Source of the DNA: Xylaria sp. FL1777
Taxonomy: Eukaryota; Ascomycota; Sordariomycetes; Xylariales; Xylariaceae
NCBI GenBank assembly: GCA_022578965.1
Contig: MU400605.1
Coordinates: 90,675-154,674 of the forward strand
DNA: 64,000 nt
Reading direction: 5' to 3'
Position numbers and translations under genes: made by a program. Numbering within the stretch: the first letter of the stretch is position 1; each line of letters starts with the position of its first letter. This document shows, piece after piece, positions 38,626 through 50,700 of the stretch. The notes below the pieces were generated by a model. It was not told where the DNA came from and made no database searches. It saw nothing but the letters and a program-made list of their open reading frames with translations.

Positions 38626-38818
38626 TATTATAACTAAGCTACTTAAGTACTTTAGCACATGTTATAAGTTATATGTATATATAAAATATCTTTTTTATAC
38701 CTATTTTATAAAAGTTTTCTTTTTTCTTTAAGCTTTAGTTTTGTTAAATACTTACTATAAAACTAGAGATATATTAACTATTATATTTAACCTTTAATGC
38801 TTTATATTTCCTGTGATA
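38626..38818 (+). repeat. 3' LTR of copy A
   Basis: 193 bp partner of 30959-31151. It begins TATTATAACTAAGC and ends CCTGTGATA, so its initial TG has become TA and its terminal CA has become TA. The duplicated target CTATT follows directly. Confidence 0.9.
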
Positions 38819-39903
38819 CTATTTTATTTTTAACTATATTAATTATATAGTTTTATAATTAGTAGTTTAGCAGTTTTTATACTGCTGCTTTTACTATAAT
38901 AAATAAAAATTCTTTAAATTTTTTTAAAACTTAGTTTAGTACGTTTTTTATTGCTTTATTTAATAAAATTGCTATAATTTTAGCTGTTTTTAAGTTAAAT
39001 AAAGCTTAACTTGTATAGTATTTTTAGCAACGCTTAAAAAAAAAAGTAATTTTGTTTGCTTTTTTAAAAAAGCAAGCAAAAAAGTGCTATTTTAGCTACT
39101 ATTAAAAAAATAGCATATTATAATTGCTATTAAGCTTGCTAAATTTAAAGCTAAAACAAATAAAATAATTTTTCTAATAATAAAAAACTATTTTTTTTAT
39201 GTAATATTTTTTAGCTTTTTATATATATAATGTATTAAATGCTATTATAAGCTAAAGCTATAACTATTTAATAAAAAGTAACTTTTATTGTTTTGCTTTA
39301 CTAAATAATATTATTAAAACTATACTTTTTATATTTAAAAGTACTTATATAAAATATTTTTAATTATTATATATAAAAGTTATAAAAATAATAAGTTAAT
39401 AATTTAATTAAAACTTTTAATTTTTTTGTTTAGCTAAATTATTTAGCTAGTTTTTGCTATGTTTTAAGTTATATATATAAGCAAAATTACTTTTTATAAG
39501 CTAATTATTTTAATGTAATGCTTTATAAAAGCTTATTAAAAATTTAAATTAAAGTTATTTAGCTTTATAAATTAAAATGCAAGCATATTTGTTATAATTA
39601 CGTTAATTTTAGCTTTTTTAGTTACGCTTAAAGCAAGCTTTTTTTTAGTAGTTTTTTGTTTAATAGTAAAAGTTTTCTTAAAAACTAATAATAGTTCTTT
39701 TTTAGTAATATCCTTTTTTATATAATAAGCTAAAATATAATAATTATTTTAACTGCACTACTAATAATTAACCTTATTTTTTTTTATTAGTTAATTATAG
39801 TTTAATTTATATTTTTAAAAGCTATAATAATATTAGCTTACTTTTTATTTTTTAAGTTTAATGTTACTTTAGTAAATTTATTAAATTTTTTATTATTGTT
39901 TAA

Positions 39904-40096
39904 TGTCACGGGAGATATAAAGCATCAAAGGTCAAGTATAATAATTAATATATCTCTAGTTTTATAGTAAGTATTTAACAAAACTAAAGCTTAAAAAAGA
40001 AAAGAAACTCCTATAAAATAAGTATAGAAAAAATATCCTATATATACATATAACTTATAATATGTGCTAAAGTACCTAAGTAGCCTAGTTATAACA
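39904..40096 (-). repeat. 3' LTR of copy B
   Basis: 193 bp; on the + strand it begins TGTCACGGGAGATATAAAGC and ends GTTATAACA. It keeps the TG...CA termini intact and is one of the less mutated LTRs of the family. Confidence 0.9.
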
Positions 40097-40498
40097 ACTA
40101 CTCCTTTTTTTTTAATTAGGTTATTTCCAACCTATATACAAGTAAAATCAATTAAAATAATTAATCTTAAGTATAAATAGTAAAGTAAAATAATATAAAA
40201 TAATTAAGCATAAATGTAGTATGTTAAATAAAATGCTTGTGCAGTATAGTAATTAAAGTACTTATGTATTTATATTTATGTTTATGTGTTAAGTTATGTT
40301 TGTTTTATGCTATATTTATAGCAGGTTTTGTGCTTATACTTTTGTTGCTATATGTTTTCTTTTTTTTTTCTTTTTTTTTTCTTTTTTTTTTAGCTACTGC
40401 TAAACAATTAGTTTTAGCTATATATTTTACTACTGCTATTTTTATACTTATTTTACATTTTTTCCGCTTTTTTTTTAATTATTATTTGCATTATAATT

Positions 40499-42065
40499 AT
40501 GCTGCTTAAACTTGCAGTAGTTAAAAGTAATACACATAAACGTAGTTATAATTAAAGCTATAATTATAAACGTAAACGCAAAAAATTATTGCAACTTGCT
40601 TTATGCCTAAATTTATTTAGAAATAAATCTAATTCTACTGTAAAACAGAACTTTAATAAACCTTTTTGCTAAAAGTTTAATAATTCTAATAATAAAAATA
40701 AAAGTTCTAGCAGTCTGCTTTTTTCTTGAAATAGCTCTAATTTTAATAAAAATATAAACACTATTAGGCTTTCTACAAGTTAAAAAAAAAAAAATAAAAA
40801 TAAAAATAAAAATAATTTAGACTTTATAAATCTAAATAAAAATCTAAATATTATTCTGCGCGATTTTAATATAAACAATGCAAAAAATAAGTCCGATTTT
40901 AATGCAAATATTAAAGTTTTTATGCTAGCTAAACGTTAGCTTGTTTTTATAGTAACTTTTATTTATAAACCTTGCAAGTAAACTATTAAAGCTAAAAACA
41001 AGAAATATAAAACTATTAAAAAAGCAATAATTTTAAATAGTTTGTTAGTATATTAGCTTTATTTCAGGCATTTTAAAAAAGCATTTTAGCTAAAAAATAG
41101 CTTGCCTTTAAATATAGTTTGCAAATTTAAAAACCTAAAAATAACAGCTTATATAAGCTATATAAATAGCTATACTTTATATAAGCTTATAAATTAATTT
41201 ATATTTATTTTAAATTAGTTTTATTAATAAGTTAACTATTTGCTATATTATATTTTAATATAATATATATTTAAAAGTTATTAAACTAGTTTGTTTATTT
41301 TTTTGTTTTTTAAAAAAACAACTATAAAAAAGTTGTTATAAATAAAAATTGCGCTATTATTTAAAAAACTTCAAACAATTATTATATTAACTTTGTAGCT
41401 ATATAGTTTTGCTTTTTAAAAGCATTTTTGCGTTTTTTGTTAACTTATAAAGCTTAGTTTTAATTAATTAGCAAAATTAGTAACATAAAAATAAGTTGTT
41501 TTGTTTTTATTTTATATAAAGTTTAGCTAATAATTAGTAATGCAAAAATATTATGCTAAATATAAGCACTTAATAATAAAACGTAAATCTTTAGCTTGCT
41601 AAGCTATTAAGCCTTTTTGTATAAGCGCTATAAATAGCTTTATTTAAACTAATTTTATAAGATTTCTTAACAGAATTAAAACTATTTTTAACGCTAGTAA
41701 TATGCTTGTTTAACTGCACTTAAAGTGCAAATTATAAACTATAAATATATAGCTTAAAAAGCTGCTTTTATTTCTTTTAAAAAAAATATACACAAAGCTA
41801 TATTAATTATTACTAATAAGCATAAATAAAAATATTTAGTTGGCCTTTTTTAATATAAAAATGTTTTAAAGTTTAATAATTAGTATTTTAGGGCCTTTTT
41901 ATAAGAATATTATAACTTGTTTATAGCGTTTTTACGTATAGCTCATTAGTAAAGCGCAAGTATTTTAAAACCTAAAGCAATAAGTATAATTCTTATTACG
42001 CAATTAAAAACGAAAAAATAACTAGTTAGTATATATAACATATTTAAACTTTAGTTTATAGCTAA
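40499..42065 (+). pseudogene. Antisense open frame (about 520 codons) of copy B, RIP-degraded
   Basis: Equivalent of the copy A antisense frame. The ATG at 40499 (MLLKLAVVKSNTHKRSYN) is followed by KRKRKKLLQLALCLNLFRNK, STVKQNFNKPFC, FNNSNNKNKSSSSLLFS, KNKNKNKNNLDFINLNKN and LRDFNINNAKNKSDFNANIK. Later come long hydrophobic/helical stretches such as ITAYISYINSYTLYKLIN and ACxAIKPFCISAINSFI. By hand count about 28 stops interrupt roughly 440 codons, all TAA or TAG, as expected if CAA/CAG glutamine codons decayed. The in-register sense frame has clearly more. It lies wholly between the chromodomain end (about 42117) and the 3' LTR, a region most chromoviruses lack. No known domain recognised. 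Confidence 0.4.
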
Positions 42066-42116
42066 ATTAATAATAAATTAGTACTATTTTGTTAGCTTAA
42101 TAGCTTTGCTTTTTTT

Positions 42117-44962
42117 TTATAACTTAAGCGCTTTTTAAAGTTCTTAATTGTTTTAAAAGCTATAATATTAGTAATAAGTATTTATTAATTATATTTAGTT
42201 AGCTAGCTTTTTTATTTAATAAAATAATATTCTTTTTTATTATAAGTTATTTTACTTACTATATTTTTAACCTTTTATTTTTCTAACTTATTTTTAAAGT
42301 TTAACATAAGTAAACTATACTTATATTTAGCTTTTTAAAGCTTAAGTAACTAAATTAGGAAAACAGAATAAAAGCAGCTATATTATTTTAAAAAACTAAT
42401 ATAGTATGCTTATAAACTAACTATAAAAAAAATTCAGAAAGATTTAATAAACTTAAGTGCTAACTTTTTATTTTTAAACTTAATATTTTTTATTAATAGT
42501 ACTACTAAGTTCTTAGTTTTAAAAGTTATAAGTTTATATTTATTATTATAATATTTTATATATTTATTAGTTATAATTTGCTATTGCTTTATTATTTTGT
42601 TTTTAATAGTTTATAACTTATTAAAACGTTTTTATATAGCTAAAATCCCTTTTAATGTAAAGTTATTTTTAACAAATAAACAGAATTTTAGCATATAATT
42701 ATATAAAGCTTTAAAAAATAATTATTTAGTTATAGAATTAATAGCAAAATTTATAGCAAAAAAAGCTTAAAGTAAAAATTAAAGCTAATTAGTTTATTTA
42801 CTATTTATAAAGCACTTAAAATAGCTTTTAATTACTTAGTTTATTTGTTTTGTTTGTTTATTAGTTCTAAAGTAAAATGCTACTAAAAGCTTTTGTTTAA
42901 CTTTTAAGTAATAATATAGATTAAACTAAAATTAGCTAGTAAAAACAAAGCTTTTATTAAAAACAATGCTTTTTAAGCTATTATAAATACATTTAATTTT
43001 ATAGTAAAATAAAACTGCTAGCTTAACTAAAGTTATAGTAATATTAACTAAAAATAAATATATAAGCTTAATAAATCTATTTATAATAATAAAAATAGTA
43101 TTAACTAGTTTTTTTTTATAAAAAGTTTTTAGTAAACCTATAATAAAATTTATAAATAGCTTTTATATAAGTTTATTAAGTATTAGTAAAGCGTTAAGTT
43201 TACTGTATTTTTAGTAATATTTTGTTTTAGTTTTAAAGCAAATTATATAGCTTTATATATATTTTTTAATATCTAGTTTTATGTTGCTTTAGTAAAACTT
43301 TTATTATAGCAGTTTTAAAGTGCAGCTTTAGCTAAAATATCTAGTTAAAGAATTATTATAATATAGCTTAATAAGTTAAAAATATATAGCCTTTTTAAAA
43401 AAAATATAAATTTTGTTTTTATAGCAAACTAAAGATTTTTTTATTAACTATTAAAAATTTGTAAGCTTTTTTGCCTTTAATTGTTTTATAATTATATAGC
43501 ATTTAGGGTTTTTTTCTTAAACTTTCTAGATAAGGTTTTTTAGCTTTTTAAAAGCTTTTAGATCTTTTAATTTCTTTAAGCCTGCAGCTATTTATGTACG
43601 CAAACGTATAACTGCTTAAATAAAAAAAGCTTTTTTAGTAAGTATAGCTTTAAAGTATAAAGCTTTAGCTTAAGTACTAAAGTATAAATTAAAAACTTTA
43701 ACTTGTTATGCTACTATAACTTTTCTTTTTAACATTAGAAAAATATTAATATTACTAAGCGAAATAGCTATATAATTAAAACAGCGCAAAAAAAAATCAG
43801 CTCTGTTTTTTTTGCTTGCTTAATATTTAATAATAAAGTTAAAAAAAGCTAATAATAAATATTAATAAGCTTGCTTTTTATTAAGCTTTAATATTTTTAT
43901 AAATGCTTAAAAGTTAGCATAATTAGTTAATACTTTAACTAGTAAATTGCTTTTTTATAAATAATGCTATTAATGCTTAAAGCAATTTATTATTGCAAGC
44001 ATTTTTTAGTTAAGCATACTATACTACATTTTTTTTTTAAATAACTTTTAAAAATAAAACGTAACTAGTTTAAAAATGCTTTAATTATTCTGCTAAAATA
44101 AATTTCTTGCAAAAGCTACTTTAAAAAAATTGGTTTTTAGCAATATTTGTTTTTTAAGGTTAAAATATATAAAAAAAATAGCCTGCTTAAATGCATTTTA
44201 AAGGTTTTTAAAAGCCTTTCTTTTAAAACTATCCAAAAAAATTTAACTTTTTTTTATTTTTATTACGTTTTTTTTTAAATATTTAAACAAAAGCGCAACA
44301 ATATAAAAATACTTGTTTATAAAACAGCAGTAAAAGTTATAAAACTTTAAAAATTGTTATAACGCTTAATAAATATTTAATATAAACTATTGCTAAATAA
44401 TATTTATACGTAAAAAGTTTATTTTAATCTTTTAGTTAAAAATAATATAACTTAAAAATTTAATTTTCTTTTAATAAAATTAGCACTTAAATAGCTTAGC
44501 ATATAGTTTTACTTTTTATAGCTTTTTAATAATGTTTTAAACATATTTTATATAAAAATCTTTATTTAAAAAAAAAATAAACATATTATTAAAATATGCA
44601 ATACAAAATATATTTATTATATTATTAAGTGCTTTTTATATATAACTTTAAAAAGTAATAAAAGCATTTAACAAACTTATAAGCATAACTAAAAATTTAT
44701 AGTAACTATAGCGTATATAAAACGCTATTTTTTATTTATTTCCTTTTTAAATATATAAGCAATAATAAGCGTTCTTAAGGTTAATTTTGCTAAAAATCTT
44801 AGCTTTTAAAATTTTATTAAGCAGCTTTAAAATAAATAATAAAATATATTAATTTTTATATATAACTTAATTAAGTTTTTTATAGTTTATATATAAGCAT
44901 AAGCTTTTATTTTTTTTAAGTATAAAAAGGATTAAAGCGCTAATAAAGCTAATAAACTTTTT
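42117..44962 (-). pseudogene. Copy B pol: RT to chromodomain remnants
   Basis: Mirror of copy A pol. On the - strand near 44720-44590 the RT reads KIAFYIRYSYYKFLVML, then FCIAYFNNMFIF with YFNN for YLDD. Integrase and chromodomain follow in the same order down to about 42117. Coordinates are mapped from copy A by the element alignment. Disrupted by numerous TAA/TAG. Confidence 0.8.
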
Positions 44963-47570
44963 AATTTTTTTTGCTTTTAGCATTTTATTAAGCTATTTTT
45001 GTAGTTCTTTTAGCTTATTTTGAGCTAATAAATATATAAAAAAATAAAGTATAACTGCGTTTTTTTTTAGCTTAATAGCAAAGTTTTTTTGCTTTAATTA
45101 TAGCAATATATCTGCTTTGCTAGTATTAAAAAACTTAAATAAGTTATAAAATTCTTTTAAAATTGCTATAAAATCAAAATAACTAAAGCTTTTTTTTAAT
45201 TTTTTAAGCTATACAAGTTTAAGTAGTTAAATAATAGTATAGCAGTAAGCTTAGTTTTAGCAAGCTTTTGTAAACTTAATTAAACTAAATACTTTTATTT
45301 AAAAGCAGCATAATTTAAAAAACTATTAATTAGTGCTTAAATTTAATATAATTTTTTTATTTTTTAAGGTAGTTTAAAATAATAAAAAAAAGCTGCTTTT
45401 AAAGCAATAGTTATAGTTAATAACTATATATGCACGCTTAATTCTACAAGTAATACTGCAACTATTAATTAATTTGCAAACAACTTAATAAGCTTTGTAA
45501 GTAAAAAATCTATTTTTAGCAGTATGCTATAATGCAAGTATACAAAAAAATGCTTGCTGCAATTTATAATAAAAAGCAAAAATAAAACTAATATAGTTAT
45601 ATTTAACGCATAAATTAAAATTAACATAAGTTTTAATAAGTAGTTTTATAAGGCTAACAGAATAAATAGTGCAAAAAGTATAAAAATAGCATAAAATAAG
45701 TATATAAAGTAATAACTTTAGCTTAAAACTTATAGCTAGTATAGTTAGTGCTAAGCTTACTATTTGTTTTTTAAGTTGTAGTATTATAGCTTTTGTAAAG
45801 AAAATATATAAGATTTTAATTGCTATTTTTAGTTTTTTTTATTTATATTCTGGTTTTTATTTACTTAGATTTTTTAAATAATTTGTTTTTAAGTAGTATT
45901 ATTATTGTAGCTAGTATAGCTACTAAATCTATTATTTCTATTATTACTATTATTATTATTACTTTTAAGCTAAAAGCAATTAAAAGCAATATAGCTAAGT
46001 TATTTATAGCTATAGTAAATAAAGTTTTTATAAAAGTTTAAATTTGAACTACTTTTATTGTTATTTTAAAGTTAATTTAAAAAAGTTCTAAAAATATAAT
46101 AGTTCTTTAAAGTATAAATATTATTGTTATTACTTTAGTTATTTATGTATTTTTAGTTTTAGTACTAGCTATAACTTCTATTATTATTGCTTTTATAATA
46201 TTAGTTTTAGCTTTTGTAGCTATTATTGCTTTTATAAAATCTTTAATTATTATTGTTGCAGCTATTGTTATAATTATTGCTTTTGCAAAAATAGTTCTAA
46301 CTATTAGAACTAGTATTGTTGTTTTTACAGCTAATATTAATATGTTAATTATTAGTTTAGTTTTGCTTAATATTTAAAGTTAATTTATTAATAATTTAAG
46401 TAATGTTTAACTTTAGTTTTTTTTTACTGCAGTTTAAGCGTTATTTTTTAGTTATTAATTTTTAGCGTTATTATATAATATTAACTATGTTAGCTTGTAT
46501 AGTTAGCAATAAGTTATAGTAGTTCATTAGCTTTTGCTAAAGTAGTACACCTAGTTTTTAGTAATATAATAAAGCTTTTTTGCTTTTGTTTTAGCAAATA
46601 TTTTAGAGTTTAATGCTAGTAAAATATTAATTAAATAGTTTTAAATCTTAGTTAGTTTGTTAACTTGCTTGTTTTAATTATACGTTTATACTAGCTTATA
46701 AAAAAGCAAACTGCTTAAGCAAAGTTTTAGTTTAGTTTAAAAACACCTTTTAGTTAGTTTTAAATCGTTTTTTTTCTAGAGTTAATAATCTTTGCAATGC
46801 TAATTAATAAGCATTTTTATAGTTCTAGTTTATATTGCTATACATATATAAAATCTTGTTTTTATTGCAGTAGAATTTTTAATTAGCTTTTTTGAAAATA
46901 GTTTAAAGTTTTTTTACTTACTTTAGCTAGCATTAATAAATAAATTCTATGCTAAAAAAGTTATAATTAAACTTCAATAGTTAGCTAAAATTAGTATTTT
47001 TAAATAAATAGCATTAATAGTAATATAAGCAATTTTAACGTAATTAATATTTAAGTTTTCTTTAATTATGCTTTTTATTAAAGCTAGAAAATAAAAGATT
47101 ATTATTATTACTAGAATTTTTATATTTTTATTTTTAATTTAAGTTGCAAAATCGTTTTTTAAAGTTTAAAAAGTTTCCTTATTTTTTTAAAAATGTTGTT
47201 TTTTAGTTCTTTTGTTTACTTAATTATAAAATAAAAGTAATATAAGCTATTTTCGATTTTAAAGCAACTTATTTACCTTTATCTTTTTATTGCGCAACTT
47301 GCTGCTTTAGCTCTTTAATTTTAGCTAAAAGCTATACAATCTATGTTTACAACAGTTAAGTATTAGCACTTAAAGCACTAAATAATTGTTGTTTGCTTAA
47401 GCCTAGTTCTAAAAATAATTCGTGCTAAGTTTATTCTTAGTTTATTATTAAAGTCTGTCTTAAAAAAAAGCTATTAAGAATAGCACTAGCTTGTATAATT
47501 AGTTAATATCTAGCCATTCCGTAGTATAACAAAGTATTATAAGTAACCTTATTTTAAAAAGCTTTAAAAT

Positions 47571-47763
47571 TGTTATAAAAGGTATAAAACATTAAAAGTC
47601 AAGTATAATAGTTAATATATCTCTAGTTTCATAGTAAATATCTAATAAAACTAAAGCTTAAAGAAAAAAGAAAACTTCCATAAAATAAGTATAAAAAAAA
47701 TATCCCATATATACATGTAACCTATAACATGTGCTAAGGTACCTAAGTAGCCTAGTTATAACA
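47571..47763 (-). repeat. 5' LTR of copy B
   Basis: 193 bp. On the - strand it starts TGTTATAACTAGGCTACTTA and ends TATAACA; TTTAA flanks it at 47764-47768. Confidence 0.9.
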
Positions 47764-47768
47764 TTTAA

Positions 47769-50700
47769 CTTGTTTTTTAAAAATAAATTTTAGCTTAAGC
47801 AAAAGCAATTTTTTTTATTATAATTAAGTTAGCTTAGTTTTAAAAGCTTTTTTTTTAAATTAAGCTTGCTTTTTAAAAAAAAACCTAAGTATACTAACAT
47901 ATTTTTATAAGTTATACTAGCTTTTTAAATAGCGTTTAAAAAATTACTATTGTTTTATAATATTGTTTTATATATATAATATATTATTTTAGTTAATTTT
48001 TTTAATAAGCGTTTTATAATAAAAGTTTAAAATATAAATTTAAACTATTTTATAAAGTTATTAAAATTAAAAACCTTAGTAAAAAACTAAGCTATATTGC
48101 TTTTATATATTACTTTTATTAGTTTATTTGTTAATTAAAAAACAGCTAATAAATTTTTAAAGCAAGCTTTTATAACTATTTAATAAGCTGTTTAATTATT
48201 AGTAATACTAACTTAATAAACTTATTTTTAGCATAATTAGTGCTATAATAAAGCTTTATTTATTAAAAAAAAACCGATTTAATTAATTTAATACTTATTT
48301 AAAAAAAAGCTTTTTATATATATTTTTATATAGTTTTATACCTTTTGCTATTATAATAAAAATTTAGTAAAATTTTTATTATTATAAGTTTATAGCTTAT
48401 TTAATTAAACAAAATTAAAAATAGTTATATTAAGCATAAAATTATTAATTGCTTTTAAAATAGCTTTTATAAAACAATTATACGTTTTAAAAAGTAATCT
48501 GTTATTTAAATTGCTATTTTTTTTAGTTAGCTTTTGTAAGCTTTTAAGCAGTTCTCTAAAAAAACTGCAAAGTAATTTCTCTGCAAAAAAATCATCGTTT
48601 TTATTAAAGTTATTAAAATTTTTTCTTAAAGCAAACCTTGTAATAAATCCAAAGTTCTTATTAAATGTTAATTTTATAATAATCTTTAGTATAATATAAA
48701 TAGCTATATATTAAGCTTTTAAAGCTTTAATAATAAAACAAGCTTAAATAGCTTATAATGCTTTATTTATAATTTATTTTTAAAGCTTTTTTTTAAAAAT
48801 TAATTGCTTTATAAAAAGTTAGCTTATAAAGCTAATAATAATACTTTATAATTAAAGCTTTTTTATAATTAAATTTATATTTAGCTATTAATAATTGTTT
48901 AATTAGTTATAAAATTTAATAAAAACTGCTTATATATATACGTAAAGTTTTTTTAGCTAAAATAAATTAACATAAAAACAATTAAATAATTAATTAATTT
49001 ATTTATTTTTTATAGCTGCTTAGCTATTAATTATTTCTTAGTTTTTTTAGCAAGCTTATTTTTATTTAGCTATTTTTTTTTAAAAAACACTAAAAATATA
49101 ATAATAATAATTAGCTATTTTTTTTAATTAAGTAATAGCTTGTTTTTTTGTTTAGCTATTAGTAGTTAATTAAGCAATAGTTCTTTATACTTTTTTAAAA
49201 AAAGTAATATTTCTTTAGATTATTTTTTATTAAAACTTTTTAATTTAGTTTTATATTACTTTAGTTTAAATTTAAAAAAGTTTTGCAATAAAATTATATG
49301 TAGTTTAAATTGCTTTATAAATTACAAACAATTTATAATATTATACTTAGCTTATAAATTTTATATATTTTATAAAAGCTTATGTATTATTATAAGCAAA
49401 TTATATTTACTTATAAATTTTTATTAGCTACTTTAATAAGTTTTTAATTATAATATTTAATATTATAAAATCTTTATTATTTATATTATTAAACATAAAA
49501 AGATTATAAAGTATAAAAATATTATTAAAGTTTATTTTTTTTTTCTAAATAATTAATCTAGTTATATTATTTTATATTTCTTTTTTAGCTTTTTTTGCTT
49601 TTTTAGCAAAAAAGTTAATAAAGTTAAATATTTGTTTAATAATTACTTGTAGTACATTAAAAGAGCAAACAAATTTTTAACTAAGCTACTAGTTATTATG
49701 CAACCTAAAAAAAGCATGTAAAATAGCTAAATAAGTTCTAAATATAAGGAAGCTTAGCTATTATAACGTAGCTAAAAAACTAATTAGGTTATAAGCAGCT
49801 ATAAAAATACAAAAACAAAGGCTTTTAAACATAAAGTAAAAACAGCTAAGCATTAATACTGGCTTTTTTTTAAGCTAAAAAAAGTTTACTATAACTATAG
49901 AGCAAAAGCTAAAGCAGCTATTATAAAGCTATTTGCTACTTATAGTTTTAAAAGGGCTGCTTATTATAAGCTTACATTTATAAACTTTAAAATAAAGCAT
50001 AATATAATAAAATATTAAAAATAGCAATACAAAATTATAAACATAAAACTACAAAAATTAAAAAGCATACATTATAAGAAAGCAAAGCAATTAAATAACT
50101 TTATTAAGCACTAAACATTAAAATTTTATTAAAACTTTTAGCTACTAAATATATAATAATGTTAACTTTTAAAGGTTATATAAATATTTTTTAACTAGCT
50201 TATTTATGTAAAACTTTTAGTTTTTTTACTTGCTGCAGCTTTTTTTGCTTTTTTAATTGTAATTTAAAGTTGCATATTAGCTATAAATGTAACTTAAATA
50301 TTTTTATTAATACAAAAACAGCGTATAGCTATATAAGCTTTAATAAACAATCAAAGTTTTTTATTAATTTTTTTAAGCTAAGGAATTATTAGTAGCACTT
50401 AAAATTAAAAGAACTTTAATAGTTAAAATAAGCATAAAGTAAAGCTTAAAAACATGCAAATATTAATATAGTTAAAAATACTTATAAAACTATAATTGCT
50501 ACTTTTAATACTTACTTTGCTTTTTTTGCATTATAAGCACTTAATAAACTTGCTAGTAATATTATAAGCATAAAAGTTATTAATGTTTTTATATAGTTAG
50601 CATAAAAAAAACAGTAATAAAAAGTATATAATATATTATTATAACATAAGTAATATAATAATAGTATAGCTTAAGCATTTTAGCGTGCTTAATAAATATA

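Larger units (their letters stand above)
30959..38818 (+). mobile_element. Chromovirus (Ty3/gypsy) copy A, nested, RIP-degraded
   Basis: 7,860 bp with two 193-bp LTRs (30959-31151 and 38626-38818). LTRs begin TG (TA in the 3' copy) and end at an original CA now TA. Flanks are TTATT (30954-30958) and CTATT (38819-38823), a 5-bp duplication differing by one C-to-T change. A purine tract (AAAAAAAAGAAAATAG) precedes the 3' LTR. pol reads on +: RT about 33760-34330, RNase H about 34560-34900, integrase about 35100-36350, chromodomain 36436-36605. The same element is present as copy B, with identical total length. No tRNA-type primer site is recognisable after the 5' LTR, perhaps because of mutation. 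Confidence 0.92.
39904..47763 (-). mobile_element. Chromovirus (Ty3/gypsy) copy B, nested, inverted relative to copy A
   Basis: 7,860 bp with 193-bp LTRs at 39904-40096 (3') and 47571-47763 (5'). Exact 5-bp duplication TTTAA at 39899-39903 and 47764-47768. It is a full-length counterpart of copy A: position p in A corresponds to 78722 minus p in B. RT with YFNN reads on the - strand near 44600, and the chromodomain ends near 42117. A purine tract (AAAAAAAAAGGAGTAG) sits before the 3' LTR on the - strand. RIP decay is heavy but hits partly different sites than in A, so the two copies complement each other for inferring the ancestor. Inserted into the outer element independently of A. Confidence 0.92.
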
